Shown: positions 1-8,498 of the stretch, one piece after another
How positions within the stretch are numbered: position 1 is the stretch's first letter
Layout of the letters: each line of letters starts with the position of its first letter
Origin: an uncultured Thermoanaerobaculia bacterium
GTDB taxonomy: Bacteria > Acidobacteriota > Thermoanaerobaculia > Multivoradales > Multivoraceae
Length of the DNA stretch: 64,000 nt
Direction: 5' to 3'
Assembly: GCA_951812325.1 (NCBI GenBank)
Contig: OX638294.1
Span: 2,148,859 to 2,212,858 of the forward strand
Notes under the pieces: model-generated
The model's database searches: none
Told to the model about the DNA's origin: nothing
The model's input: only the letters and a program-made list of their open reading frames with translations
Program-made: the position numbers and the translations under genes

Positions 1-1
1 C

Positions 2-3000
2 GTCTGGCGGAGAAAGACGGAATGGGAGGCAGAGAAACGGAGGCTCAACGAATGGCAGGAGGTTCGGGCGTACGACGCGTCCGATCTGGAGCAATGGTTG
101 GAGACCTCGCCGGCAACTCAGGTCTGGTTCGCCGAGCGCCTTGGCAGACCGGTGAAGGGCCTCCAGTCTCTAGACCAGTTCTGGAACGAGTGGGCCGCCG
201 TTGCCGATCCAGCGCTCTCGCCTGCGCTTTTTGCAGCGGCGGTCGACAAGCACTCAGGCGCGTTCTTCGACTGGCTCCGGAAGGACCCTGACCGACTCTT
301 CACGGTTGCCGCCGATTCGCGCCAGGAAGCCATCGCCTTCCTGGCCTGCCTGCTAAGAGCAGAGAGCGTTCCACCAGATCGCATGCTGGACCGGGCGGTC
401 GTCCTACATCGGCCTGGCGCGGTTAAACGTTTGAACGAGCTCACGAACCACCGTTTCGACAGGTCGGTCGAGAATCGCCAGTCCATCCCGCTCTTGGCGA
501 TCGCCGGCACTCGCGAGGTGGAAGAGAATCTCGCAGCATGGCGCCGGGCCTGCCACTGCGTGGCTCCCCAGCACCGTAACTCGGTCGGCCTCATCGACCG
601 ACAGCGCGACATTGAGCTCGACATACTGACGACTTGGGACTTCGGAAAAGCCCTGGCGTCAATGAACATCTCGGGGGCGAAGGTCGACCAACTCGCCCAG
701 GACACGGCTCGTTCGCCGACCATCCTCCGCAGAAGACTCTCGACGACGCCGGCAAGCCAGCGAGCCGGCTGGACATGCCACGACGACAATCTTGAAGCAG
801 CCGTGGCGCCAGCCTTGGTTGGCGCATGGAATGCCGGGGCCGAAGCTGACAAGGAAGCGCTCTCTCTCTTGGCCAACACCGACTACGAAGAGATCGAGAC
901 GGCCGTCGCCCGACTGCGGAACCTGGAAGATCCTCCAGTCTGGTGTATTCGGCAGTACCGTGGCGTGTACTCGCGGATCGACGCGCTCTTCTCGGTAAGC
1001 CCGGCCGTGACGCGGCAGAAGCTGACCGACTTCTTTCTCCTTGCCGAGTGCATTCTCGCCGAACGTGACCCCGCACTTGACCTTCCATCTGAAAGCCGTT
1101 GTATGGCTGCGGTCTTCGACAAGGTTCGCAACCATTCCGACGCGCTACGCATGGGCATCAGAGAGACATTGATCCTGATGGCCGCGCACGGAAACCGGCT
1201 GTTCGACGAACGACTGGGCGGCAACACGGAACGGGAAGTCGAGGCGCTTGTGCGCGGCCTTCTGGAGCCGCTCACGCTGGAGACCTTGTTGTCGCACAAG
1301 GACGATCTTCCGGACTACGCGGAGGCGGCCCCTGATGCCGTTCTTGACCTCCTCGCCAGAGATCTCGAGACGACTGAACCCGCTGCCTTCGCGATTCTGA
1401 AGTGTCCAGAAGGAGAGCCGGTGTTTCAGAGCTGTCCACGTACTGGACTGCTGTGGGCACTTGAGTCTCTTGCCTGGTTGCCGAACCGGCTGCCACGAGT
1501 GGCGACTATTCTCGCCCAACTCTCCGAGCCCGAGATACACGACCGCTGGATCAACACACCATTCAACTCTCTTGTCTCCCTGTTCCGCACGTCAATGCCG
1601 CAGACGCTTGCGCGCCTTCCCGTTCGGCTTCACGCGCTTGATAGCATCGTACGTTCAAGCCCCGACGTGGGCTGGCGCCTCTGTGTGGAGCTATTGCCGA
1701 AACACCACGACACGTCCCACGTGAACCGCCTTCCCAAGTGGCGCGGCGACACGTCTCTGGCACATACTCTACCGCCCGCCAGGGAGATCCGTGAGGCCGA
1801 AGAAGCCGCCTGCCAGAGAGTCCTCGACTGGCCTGCTCACGACGAAGAGACGCTAGGAGATCTTGTGGACAGACTCCGGTCATTCCCAGAAGCCGACCGA
1901 AGTCGGATCTGGGGTCTGATCGACGACTGGAGCGCCAATGCACCGGATCACGCCAAAGTCAGCCTTCGAGACCGGATACGGAAGCGCTATCGCGCGGTAC
2001 GCGATGAGCGCGCAAGGCGGGCCGTCGAGGCGCTTGCTCCCGCCGACGCAGTGGCACGAAACCAGTGGCTGTTCGCGGCGACATGGGAGGTCGAATGGAG
2101 TGAATCGGACTCGGAGACATCCTACGAAGAAACGCTGGCGCGGGTCAGAACGCGCCGTGAAGCGGGTATTCGGGAGGTTCTGCAAGAGCGGGAACACGAC
2201 GGACTCGTTGAACTGGTCGAGCGCTGCGAAGCGCCTCGCTTGGTCGGCAGTACGTTGGCCGACCTCCTCGACCGCGAGGCACTCGCTGACTTTGCGATTG
2301 GCATCGTGGGCAGAGCCGCGGCAGCAGCCGACACCGCTTATCGCAAGTGTTTGCAAGGCTTGCTGGCTCCAGCAGAGCCCGTTGTTCTTGAGCGACTCGT
2401 GCAACACTTTCGCCAGCCCGACGGCGCAGCTTCACGACTGGCCCTCTACCTGGCCATGCCATGGGGCCACGCGACCTGGCAGTTTCTTGAAGACGAGGAT
2501 CGGAGGCTTCGAGAGTCCTACTGGAATCGGGTGGCGCCTTTTCGAGTTCAGGAGTTCGGAGCCGATGAGTTGCACCAGTTGATTGACAGGCTGGTAGACG
2601 CGAAGCGCCCAGCCGTCGCGCTCTGGGCAGCGCAATGGAGTCTCGCCTCGGTTGAGACGAAGCGACTCCAGCGACTCCTGCGGGCACTGGCGAGGGACCC
2701 TGATGCTCCAGTGCCAGACACTTTCGTCTTGACTCAGGCAGTCGAACATTTGGGAAGCCGCGTCGACGTCGATGGGTCAGATATAGTCGCGATCGAACTC
2801 GCCTTCCTGCCGCAACTGCGGCTCACAGAACACGGCATTCCGAACCTCCAGAAGCGAGTTCTCGAGTCGCCCGTCCTCTTCGTCCAAGCGGTTGCGCTCG
2901 CATTCCAGCCCGAGAACCGAGGCGAGGACCACTCACCGTGGCGGGTAGACGATCCGGAACAACGAGCCGCGGCAAGATCGGGGGCCAGCGAATTTCTGGA

Positions 3001-3472
3001 CAGCGTTCAGGTCATTCCAGGTACTCAAGACGACGGCAAGTTGGATGCCGAGGAGCTTCACACGTGGCTGGCCGCCGCCAGAAAGATGTGCGCTGAACTT
3101 GACCGGACCCGTGTTGGCGACACCTTGATCGGCGAGTGGTTGGCACGAGCCTCCGCCGTGGACGGTGTCGCACGTCCGCGAAGCGAAGTGGCAGATGCCA
3201 TTGAGTGGATGGACTCCAACGACGTCGAAGTAGGCTTCCGCACGGGCGCACGGAATGTCCGCGGCGTGACTTCGAGATCGCAGGGAGGAGACCAGGAGCG
3301 GGCCTTGGCAACAACATATCGACAGATGTCGCAGAAGATGACCGATTGGCCCCGAACCAGCCGCATCCTTGACAGGGTTGCCCGATCATACGAGGACGAG
3401 GCGGAGTATTGGGACCGAAGCGACGAGGTCGAAAAGCGCCTGCCGTCGATCGGACCGGTGTTCGACGCGTGA
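2..3472 (+). CDS. Large protein of unknown function, partial (N-terminus outside window)
   Basis: The frame is open at the left edge, so the gene is incomplete; 1,156 codons are visible. No P-loop, helicase or methyltransferase motif is visible in this part. It begins with a Trp/Lys/Glu-rich stretch followed by RAYDASDLEQWLE, a segment I associate with very large defence-island proteins whose N-terminus carries a nuclease-like fold. That link is inference, because the deciding N-terminus is missing. The rest is charged and Leu/Ala/Arg-rich, consistent with a helical protein. Its stop lies two bases before brxF, so it is probably co-transcribed with the BREX genes and may belong to the defence island. 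An internal ATG at 98 is a possible start, but the frame is coding-like upstream of it. Confidence 0.7.
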   Translation, partial: VWRRKTEWEAEKRRLNEWQEVRAYDASDLEQWLETSPATQVWFAERLGRPVKGLQSLDQFWNEWAAVADPALSPALFAAAVDKHSGAFFDWLRKDPDRLFTVAADSRQEAIAFLACLLRAESVPPDRMLDRAVVLHRPGAVKRLNELTNHRFDRSVENRQSIPLLAIAGTREVEENLAAWRRACHCVAPQHRNSVGLIDRQRDIELDILTTWDFGKALASMNISGAKVDQLAQDTARSPTILRRRLSTTPASQRAGWTCHDDNLEAAVAPALVGAWNAGAEADKEALSLLANTDYEEIETAVARLRNLEDPPVWCIRQYRGVYSRIDALFSVSPAVTRQKLTDFFLLAECILAERDPALDLPSESRCMAAVFDKVRNHSDALRMGIRETLILMAAHGNRLFDERLGGNTEREVEALVRGLLEPLTLETLLSHKDDLPDYAEAAPDAVLDLLARDLETTEPAAFAILKCPEGEPVFQSCPRTGLLWALESLAWLPNRLPRVATILAQLSEPEIHDRWINTPFNSLVSLFRTSMPQTLARLPVRLHALDSIVRSSPDVGWRLCVELLPKHHDTSHVNRLPKWRGDTSLAHTLPPAREIREAEEAACQRVLDWPAHDEETLGDLVDRLRSFPEADRSRIWGLIDDWSANAPDHAKVSLRDRIRKRYRAVRDERARRAVEALAPADAVARNQWLFAATWEVEWSESDSETSYEETLARVRTRREAGIREVLQEREHDGLVELVERCEAPRLVGSTLADLLDREALADFAIGIVGRAAAAADTAYRKCLQGLLAPAEPVVLERLVQHFRQPDGAASRLALYLAMPWGHATWQFLEDEDRRLRESYWNRVAPFRVQEFGADELHQLIDRLVDAKRPAVALWAAQWSLASVETKRLQRLLRALARDPDAPVPDTFVLTQAVEHLGSRVDVDGSDIVAIELAFLPQLRLTEHGIPNLQKRVLESPVLFVQAVALAFQPENRGEDHSPWRVDDPEQRAAARSGASEFLDSVQVIPGTQDDGKLDAEELHTWLAAARKMCAELDRTRVGDTLIGEWLARASAVDGVARPRSEVADAIEWMDSNDVEVGFRTGARNVRGVTSRSQGGDQERALATTYRQMSQKMTDWPRTSRILDRVARSYEDEAEYWDRSDEVEKRLPSIGPVFDA

Positions 3473-3474
3473 CC

Positions 3475-3984
3475 ATGGACCCTCTGCCCAACCGCATTGC
3501 AGCGAGCATAGCGTCGCTCGACAGCCTCTATCATCGACTCCTGCTCGTGGTGGGACCGTCGCGCAGCGGGAAGACCGAAGCGCTGCGGTCTCTGGCCGAC
3601 GGGCATGACTGGCCGCTCGTCAACGTCAGCCTCTCTCTCTCGGAGCACCTGATGGGGCTTTCGCCTGGCAGGCGAGCAGTGAACGCCCCCAAGGTCTTGC
3701 ACGACCTCCTGGAAGGCAGCGGCGGCGGTGTGCTGCTGCTCGACAACACCGAACTGCTCTTCAGCACCGGTCTGGAGCTTGACCCGCTGCACCTGCTCCA
3801 GGCCGTTTCCAGGCACCGGGCTACGGTCGCCTCCTGGGCGGGCTGCTACCAGGGGAAGCGGCTGACCTATGGCAACGCGGACCATCCTGAATTCAGGCGC
3901 TACGAGAACCCCGCTGCCATTATCGTTACGGCTCTTGCCGGCGGGTGTCCCGCGCCCCCCGCCACAGTTCCAGGTGCACCGTGA
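3475..3984 (+). CDS. brxF: BREX type 3 P-loop protein BrxF
   Basis: 169-residue protein with a Walker A motif GPSRSGKT at about residues 27-34 and a hydrophobic Walker B-like strand GVLLLDNTELLF near residue 84. BrxF is the small predicted ATPase specific to type 3 BREX phage-exclusion systems; its size, motif order and position directly before brxC match. I start it at the ATG at 3475, two bases after the upstream stop, rather than at the longer open frame from 3409, which overlaps the previous gene by 64 bases. Its end overlaps the brxC GTG start (GTGA), which suggests translational coupling. Its exact biochemical role is not known. Confidence 0.85.
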   Translation: MDPLPNRIAASIASLDSLYHRLLLVVGPSRSGKTEALRSLADGHDWPLVNVSLSLSEHLMGLSPGRRAVNAPKVLHDLLEGSGGGVLLLDNTELLFSTGLELDPLHLLQAVSRHRATVASWAGCYQGKRLTYGNADHPEFRRYENPAAIIVTALAGGCPAPPATVPGAP

Positions 3985-6900
3985 AGTACGCCGATCTCAT
4001 CCGCTTCGAGCCCATCGAGTCGGTCATACAACTCCGGCAGGCCGACAAGGCCGACGACGCAAGACGCCTCGTTGAGACGTTCGTGATCTCTGAGCGCATG
4101 GCAGAGCAACTTACCGGTCTCGTGTTCCCTCAGCTCCAGATCGAACAGCCGACCGAACACAAGGGCCTGCTCATCGTCGGCAACTACGGTACCGGCAAAT
4201 CCCATCTGATGGCACTCATTTCGGCCATAGCCGAGCATCCCGACCTGGCCGCTGCCGCCACGAACGAGACCGTCGCGTCGAAGGCAGCCGCGATCGCCGG
4301 ACGCTTCCAGGTTCTTCGAGCCGAGATCGGGTCCACCACGATGAGTCTTCGCGACGTCGTCTGCCGCTACATCGAGGATCGGCTTGACCAACTCGGCGTC
4401 GAGTACCGGTTCCCGCCGGCCAGCGAGGCACCGAACAGCAAAGACTCCTTCGCCGCGATGATGGCCGCCTTCGAGGCGTCCTACCCCAGCCAAGGCCTGC
4501 TTCTCGTGCTGGACGAGCTACTCGACTACCTGCGCACACGCAACGAGCAGGCGCTCATCCTGGACCTGAACTTCCTGCGCGAGGTGGGAGAGATCTGCCG
4601 GTCGACGCGGTTCCGCTTCGTTTCCGGCGTCCAGGAGAGCCTATTCGACAATCCCCGGTTCCAGTTCGTGGCCGACACGCTTCGGCGGGTCAAGGACCGC
4701 TTCGAGCAGGTTCGCATCGCCCGCGAGGATGTTGCCTACGTCGTCTCGGAGCGGCTCCTGCGGAAGACAGCCGAACAACGCGGGATGATCCGCGAACACC
4801 TGGAACGATTCGCGAACCTGTACGGCTCATTGAACGAGCAGATGGACCGTTTCGTTGAACTCTATCCCGTCCATCCAGCCTATCTCGAGACATTCGAAAG
4901 GGTCTACGTCGCGGAGAAACGGGAGATCTTGAGGACCCTTAGCGCCGCCATCCGCGGCCTCGTGGACCGGGACGTGCCCGCTGACGAGCCCGGTCTGATC
5001 GCCTACGACAGCTACTGGGGCGAGCTGAGGAACAACCCGTCGTTCAGGTCCGTGCGCGAGATTCGGGAGGTCATCGACAAGAGCGGAGTGCTCGAGGATC
5101 GTGTCCGGCAGGCCTACACGAAGCCTCCCTACAAGAAGATGGCCCTTCGCATGATCGACGCCCTCTCGGTGCACCGGCTAACAACGGACGACATCTACGC
5201 GCCTCTCGGCGCCACGGCCACCGAGCTGCGGGACGATTTGTGTCTGATCCTGCCCATGCCGGAGCAGAGCGCCGAGTTCCTGCACACCTTGGTGGAAACG
5301 GCGCTGGACGAGATCCTGCGCACAGTGAGCGGCCAGTTCATCACGGCAAACCCCGAAAACGGGCAGTACTACCTGGATCTGAAGAAGGATATCGACTTTG
5401 ACGCGCTCATCGCCCGCAGAGCGGAGACCCTCAGCGAAGATCAGCTCGACCGGCACTACTTCACGGCGCTCGCCCGGGTACTCGAAGCGGCCGAAGAGAC
5501 GTACGTATCCGGCTACAGGATCTGGGAGCACGAGATCGAGTGGCGCGAACGGAAGTCAAACCGAAGCGGTTATCTATTCTTCGGGGCTCCCAACGAGCGC
5601 TCCACCGCGCAACCGCCGAGAGACTTCTATCTGTACTTCATCCAGCCTAACGACCCGCCGCACTTCCGGGACGAGAAGAAGCCCGATGAAGTGTTCTTCA
5701 GGCTGAAACAGCCGGATCAGGACTTTGAGGAATCGCTACGACTCTACGCGGGCTCCAGGGAACAGGCGGCGACCGCTTCCGGAGAGAACCGCCGTATCTA
5801 CGAACAGAGAGCCTACTCGCACCTTCGGCGCTTGACGGAATGGCTGCGCGAACGGATGGCGACAGCCTTCGTGGTGTCCTGCGAAGGAAGGGCGCGCTCG
5901 TTGCGGGAGGTGATCCAGGGCAAAGTGGTCGGCGGAGAAGGTCGAGCGTCGGTGCGGGAACTAGTGGAAACGGCCGGCAGTGTCTGCCTTGCACCACACT
6001 TCGAGAACCAGAGCCCGGAGTACCCGAGCTTCACCATTCTGATCACACGTCGAAACCGGGAACAGGCTGCCGGGGAGGCTCTCAGGTGGATCGCGGGAGG
6101 CATCAAGAGCCGGCAAGGCGCGGCAGTGCTCGATGCCCTCGGCCTGCTGGACGGAGACGAGCTGAGACCCCGCGAGTCGCCGTACGCCCAGAACATCCTG
6201 GATCTGCTGAGGCGGAAGCGCTCGAATCAGGTGCTCAATCGCGCGGAGTTGATCCAGGAAGCGCACGGGACGGAGTACTGGGAGGCTTTCCGGCTTGAGC
6301 CGGATTTTCTTGTGGTGACCCTCGCCGCTCTGATTCACAGCGGGTCGATCGTTGTGAGCCTGCCCGGGCGGAAGATCGGTGCCGGAACAGTTGAGTCTTT
6401 GGCGCGGATTCCCGTCCGCGAACTCTCCAACTTCAAGCACATCGAACGACCGCGGGGATTCCCGTTGGAGCCCCTCCAGGTACTGTTCCGGCTGTTCGGT
6501 CTGGCGGAGGGCAAACTCGTAACCCGCAGTGCACGTGACCAAGCCGCAACCGACCTCCAGATCGAGGTCGGGAACCGCCTTCACAGGCTGGTGCTCGCTC
6601 AAGCAAGACTGCGGGAGGGCATCGTCTTCTGGGGCCGTACCGTGCTGGCCGAGTCGCAGGGCATGTGTGACGGCCAAGGTGCAGAATGGAGCGCCATTCT
6701 CGGCAACACGAAGAACTTCCTCGAGTCTCTCCAAGTCTTCAACACCGCCGGCAAACTGCGGAACTTCCCTCACGACGTCGAAGCAGTGACCGGCCGCAAG
6801 ATAGGACTCGACTTGGTCCACGAGATCGAAGACCTGGTTGCCCTGGTCGCTGAACTTGGTCCGGCAGCGGACTACCTGCTGGCCGCACAGGCGGTACTGC

Positions 6901-7694
6901 CCAGTGACCATCATTGGCGGCGCCAAGCTGAAGGGGTTCGCGGAGACCTGGTCGCTCAGATCGCGACGCGCGAACAACGCTCGGCCCACAGCTTCCGAGC
7001 GAGAGCAGCTCGGACTCTCCGCGAACTGAAGGAGGCCTACCAGACGACCTACCTGGAGCTGCACCGCCGGGCGCACCTCGGAGCCCGGGACGAGGCCAGG
7101 AAGACGCTACTCGAGAAAGACCGCCGATTGAAACAACTGAAGGCCCTCGACGCCGTGGAGATCATGCCCCACCAGCAGTTGCAGACGTTCGGCACTACGC
7201 TTCGCGGATTGAATGGGAGCCCCGTTCTGGGTCGCAGCGACCTTGACGCGAATCCCGTATGCCCGCACACGGGTTACCGCCCGGTGGCGAACCCGGCGCC
7301 AGCAGTCAGCGCGGCTCAAGTGCTCGCCTCTCTCGAAGACCGTCTCGCCGATCTCCTGGAAGACTGGACAGAAACCCTGCTGGCGAATCTCGCCGACCCG
7401 GCCGTCAGAGACAACATCGCCCTGATCAGCGACCAGGACGGCAAGATCGGACTTGAGGCGTTTCTTGCTGCGCGCGAACTTCCCAACCCCGTGACGGGAG
7501 CACTTGTGCGAGCGCTCCAGGAAGCGCTGACCGGGCTTGAGAAGGTCGAGATCACCGCGGCTGACATTCGCGACGCCCTCGCGTGTGGCGGCCTCCCCTG
7601 TTCCGTTCAGGAACTGCAGAGACGTTTCGAACGCTACGTGGCCGAAATCACCGCGGGCAAGACAGCAGGCCGGGTACGTGTCGTCATCGAGTAG
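3981..7694 (+). CDS. brxC: BREX type 3 ATPase BrxC/PglY-like (DUF6079 family)
   Basis: 1,237-residue AAA-type ATPase. Walker A GNYGTGKS is at about residues 67-74 and a Walker B strand with LLLVLDE is near residue 173. A long helical C-terminus follows, with paired EK/RD-rich stretches around 1,000-1,070. Size, the N-terminal KYADLIRFEPIESVIQL-type opening and the brxF neighbour fit the large ATPase of type 3 BREX, needed for exclusion of phage DNA together with PglX and PglZ. The start is the GTG at 3981, overlapping the brxF stop. No frameshift or internal stop is seen, so this core gene looks intact. It is followed by a toxin pair instead of directly by pglX. Confidence 0.87.
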   Translation: MKYADLIRFEPIESVIQLRQADKADDARRLVETFVISERMAEQLTGLVFPQLQIEQPTEHKGLLIVGNYGTGKSHLMALISAIAEHPDLAAAATNETVASKAAAIAGRFQVLRAEIGSTTMSLRDVVCRYIEDRLDQLGVEYRFPPASEAPNSKDSFAAMMAAFEASYPSQGLLLVLDELLDYLRTRNEQALILDLNFLREVGEICRSTRFRFVSGVQESLFDNPRFQFVADTLRRVKDRFEQVRIAREDVAYVVSERLLRKTAEQRGMIREHLERFANLYGSLNEQMDRFVELYPVHPAYLETFERVYVAEKREILRTLSAAIRGLVDRDVPADEPGLIAYDSYWGELRNNPSFRSVREIREVIDKSGVLEDRVRQAYTKPPYKKMALRMIDALSVHRLTTDDIYAPLGATATELRDDLCLILPMPEQSAEFLHTLVETALDEILRTVSGQFITANPENGQYYLDLKKDIDFDALIARRAETLSEDQLDRHYFTALARVLEAAEETYVSGYRIWEHEIEWRERKSNRSGYLFFGAPNERSTAQPPRDFYLYFIQPNDPPHFRDEKKPDEVFFRLKQPDQDFEESLRLYAGSREQAATASGENRRIYEQRAYSHLRRLTEWLRERMATAFVVSCEGRARSLREVIQGKVVGGEGRASVRELVETAGSVCLAPHFENQSPEYPSFTILITRRNREQAAGEALRWIAGGIKSRQGAAVLDALGLLDGDELRPRESPYAQNILDLLRRKRSNQVLNRAELIQEAHGTEYWEAFRLEPDFLVVTLAALIHSGSIVVSLPGRKIGAGTVESLARIPVRELSNFKHIERPRGFPLEPLQVLFRLFGLAEGKLVTRSARDQAATDLQIEVGNRLHRLVLAQARLREGIVFWGRTVLAESQGMCDGQGAEWSAILGNTKNFLESLQVFNTAGKLRNFPHDVEAVTGRKIGLDLVHEIEDLVALVAELGPAADYLLAAQAVLPSDHHWRRQAEGVRGDLVAQIATREQRSAHSFRARAARTLRELKEAYQTTYLELHRRAHLGARDEARKTLLEKDRRLKQLKALDAVEIMPHQQLQTFGTTLRGLNGSPVLGRSDLDANPVCPHTGYRPVANPAPAVSAAQVLASLEDRLADLLEDWTETLLANLADPAVRDNIALISDQDGKIGLEAFLAARELPNPVTGALVRALQEALTGLEKVEITAADIRDALACGGLPCSVQELQRRFERYVAEITAGKTAGRVRVVIE

Positions 7695-7715
7695 CAGGCC
7701 GCGAGGGATTCACAC

Positions 7716-8201
7716 TTGATCGCGAAGCCCAAGGTCTACGTCGACACGACGGTCGTCAGCTATCTGACCGCGAAGCCCTCGCGCGAGATCGTGACGGCGG
7801 CACACCAGCAGATCACGCTGGAGTGGTGGCTGTCTGCCGACAGCCGGTTCAATCTGGTAGCTTCGGACCTCGTAATCGAGGAGGCGGGCGGAGGCGACCC
7901 GCCCGCGGCTCGCGCCCGTCTGACGGCGCTTGAAGGCCTGGAGATCATCGACGCAACGACGGAATCCGAGGCGCTCACCGAAGAGCTCCTTGCCTCAGGC
8001 GCTCTACCGCCTGCAGCCGGCCGCGACGCCGCGCACGTCGCGACGGCGGTGACGAACGGCGTCGACTACTTGGTAACATGTAACCTGCGCCACATGGCGA
8101 ACGCGCCTGTTCGGGCCGCGATCGAGCGCGCCTGCCGTCGCGCCGGCTACCGGCACACGGCGATCTGCACACCCGAAGAACTTCTGGAGATCAAGGAATG
8201 A
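7716..8201 (+). CDS. PIN-domain protein, probable type II toxin ribonuclease
   Basis: 161 residues from a TTG start. PIN-fold acidic residues are visible: VYVDTTVVSYL near the N-terminus (Asp 10), conserved acidic positions around ASDLVIEEAGG, and GRDAAHVATAV with DYLVTCNLRHMAN towards the C-terminus. PIN proteins of this type are usually VapC-like RNases neutralised by a small partner. The following gene starts inside its stop (ATGA), as expected for a toxin-antitoxin pair, though the toxin-first order is unusual. It sits between brxC and pglX, so it may stabilise the island. Whether it acts on tRNA or mRNA cannot be told. Confidence 0.75.
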   Translation: MIAKPKVYVDTTVVSYLTAKPSREIVTAAHQQITLEWWLSADSRFNLVASDLVIEEAGGGDPPAARARLTALEGLEIIDATTESEALTEELLASGALPPAAGRDAAHVATAVTNGVDYLVTCNLRHMANAPVRAAIERACRRAGYRHTAICTPEELLEIKE

Positions 8202-8407
8202 CTTCCTACAAGGACCCCATCGTGGAAGAGGTCTGGACCTTGCGGACACGCCTCTTCGCGAAGCACGGGGGCACGGTCGAAGGCCTCTTCAAGCACCTGA
8301 GGGAGGTCCAACGAAGCTCGGGCCGGACCTACGTGCGCTATCCCGCCGAGCGTATCGAGCCAGAGAGGCCGGAATCGCGCGCAGCGCCCGAGGACGCCAC
8401 GAAGTGA
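8198..8407 (+). CDS. Small protein, probable partner of the PIN toxin
   Basis: 69-residue protein overlapping the PIN gene by four bases (ATGA). It opens with SYKDPIVEEVWTLRTRLF and has a charged C-terminus rich in Glu, Arg and Pro. Small proteins with a DPIVEEV-type opening commonly sit beside PIN toxins, so an antitoxin role is the simplest reading, but no DNA-binding fold is obvious. It ends about 90 bases before the next gene. Confidence in it being a real gene is good because of the coupling; its function is inferred only from position. Confidence 0.6.
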   Translation: MTSYKDPIVEEVWTLRTRLFAKHGGTVEGLFKHLREVQRSSGRTYVRYPAERIEPERPESRAAPEDATK

Positions 8408-8498
8408 CTGCTTCCGCCAGCCGGCGAGCCATCGAAGGCGGCCTGCACGACCGTCATGTCCGACGAGCTGCGCACGACAACAACCCCCCGGCATTGCC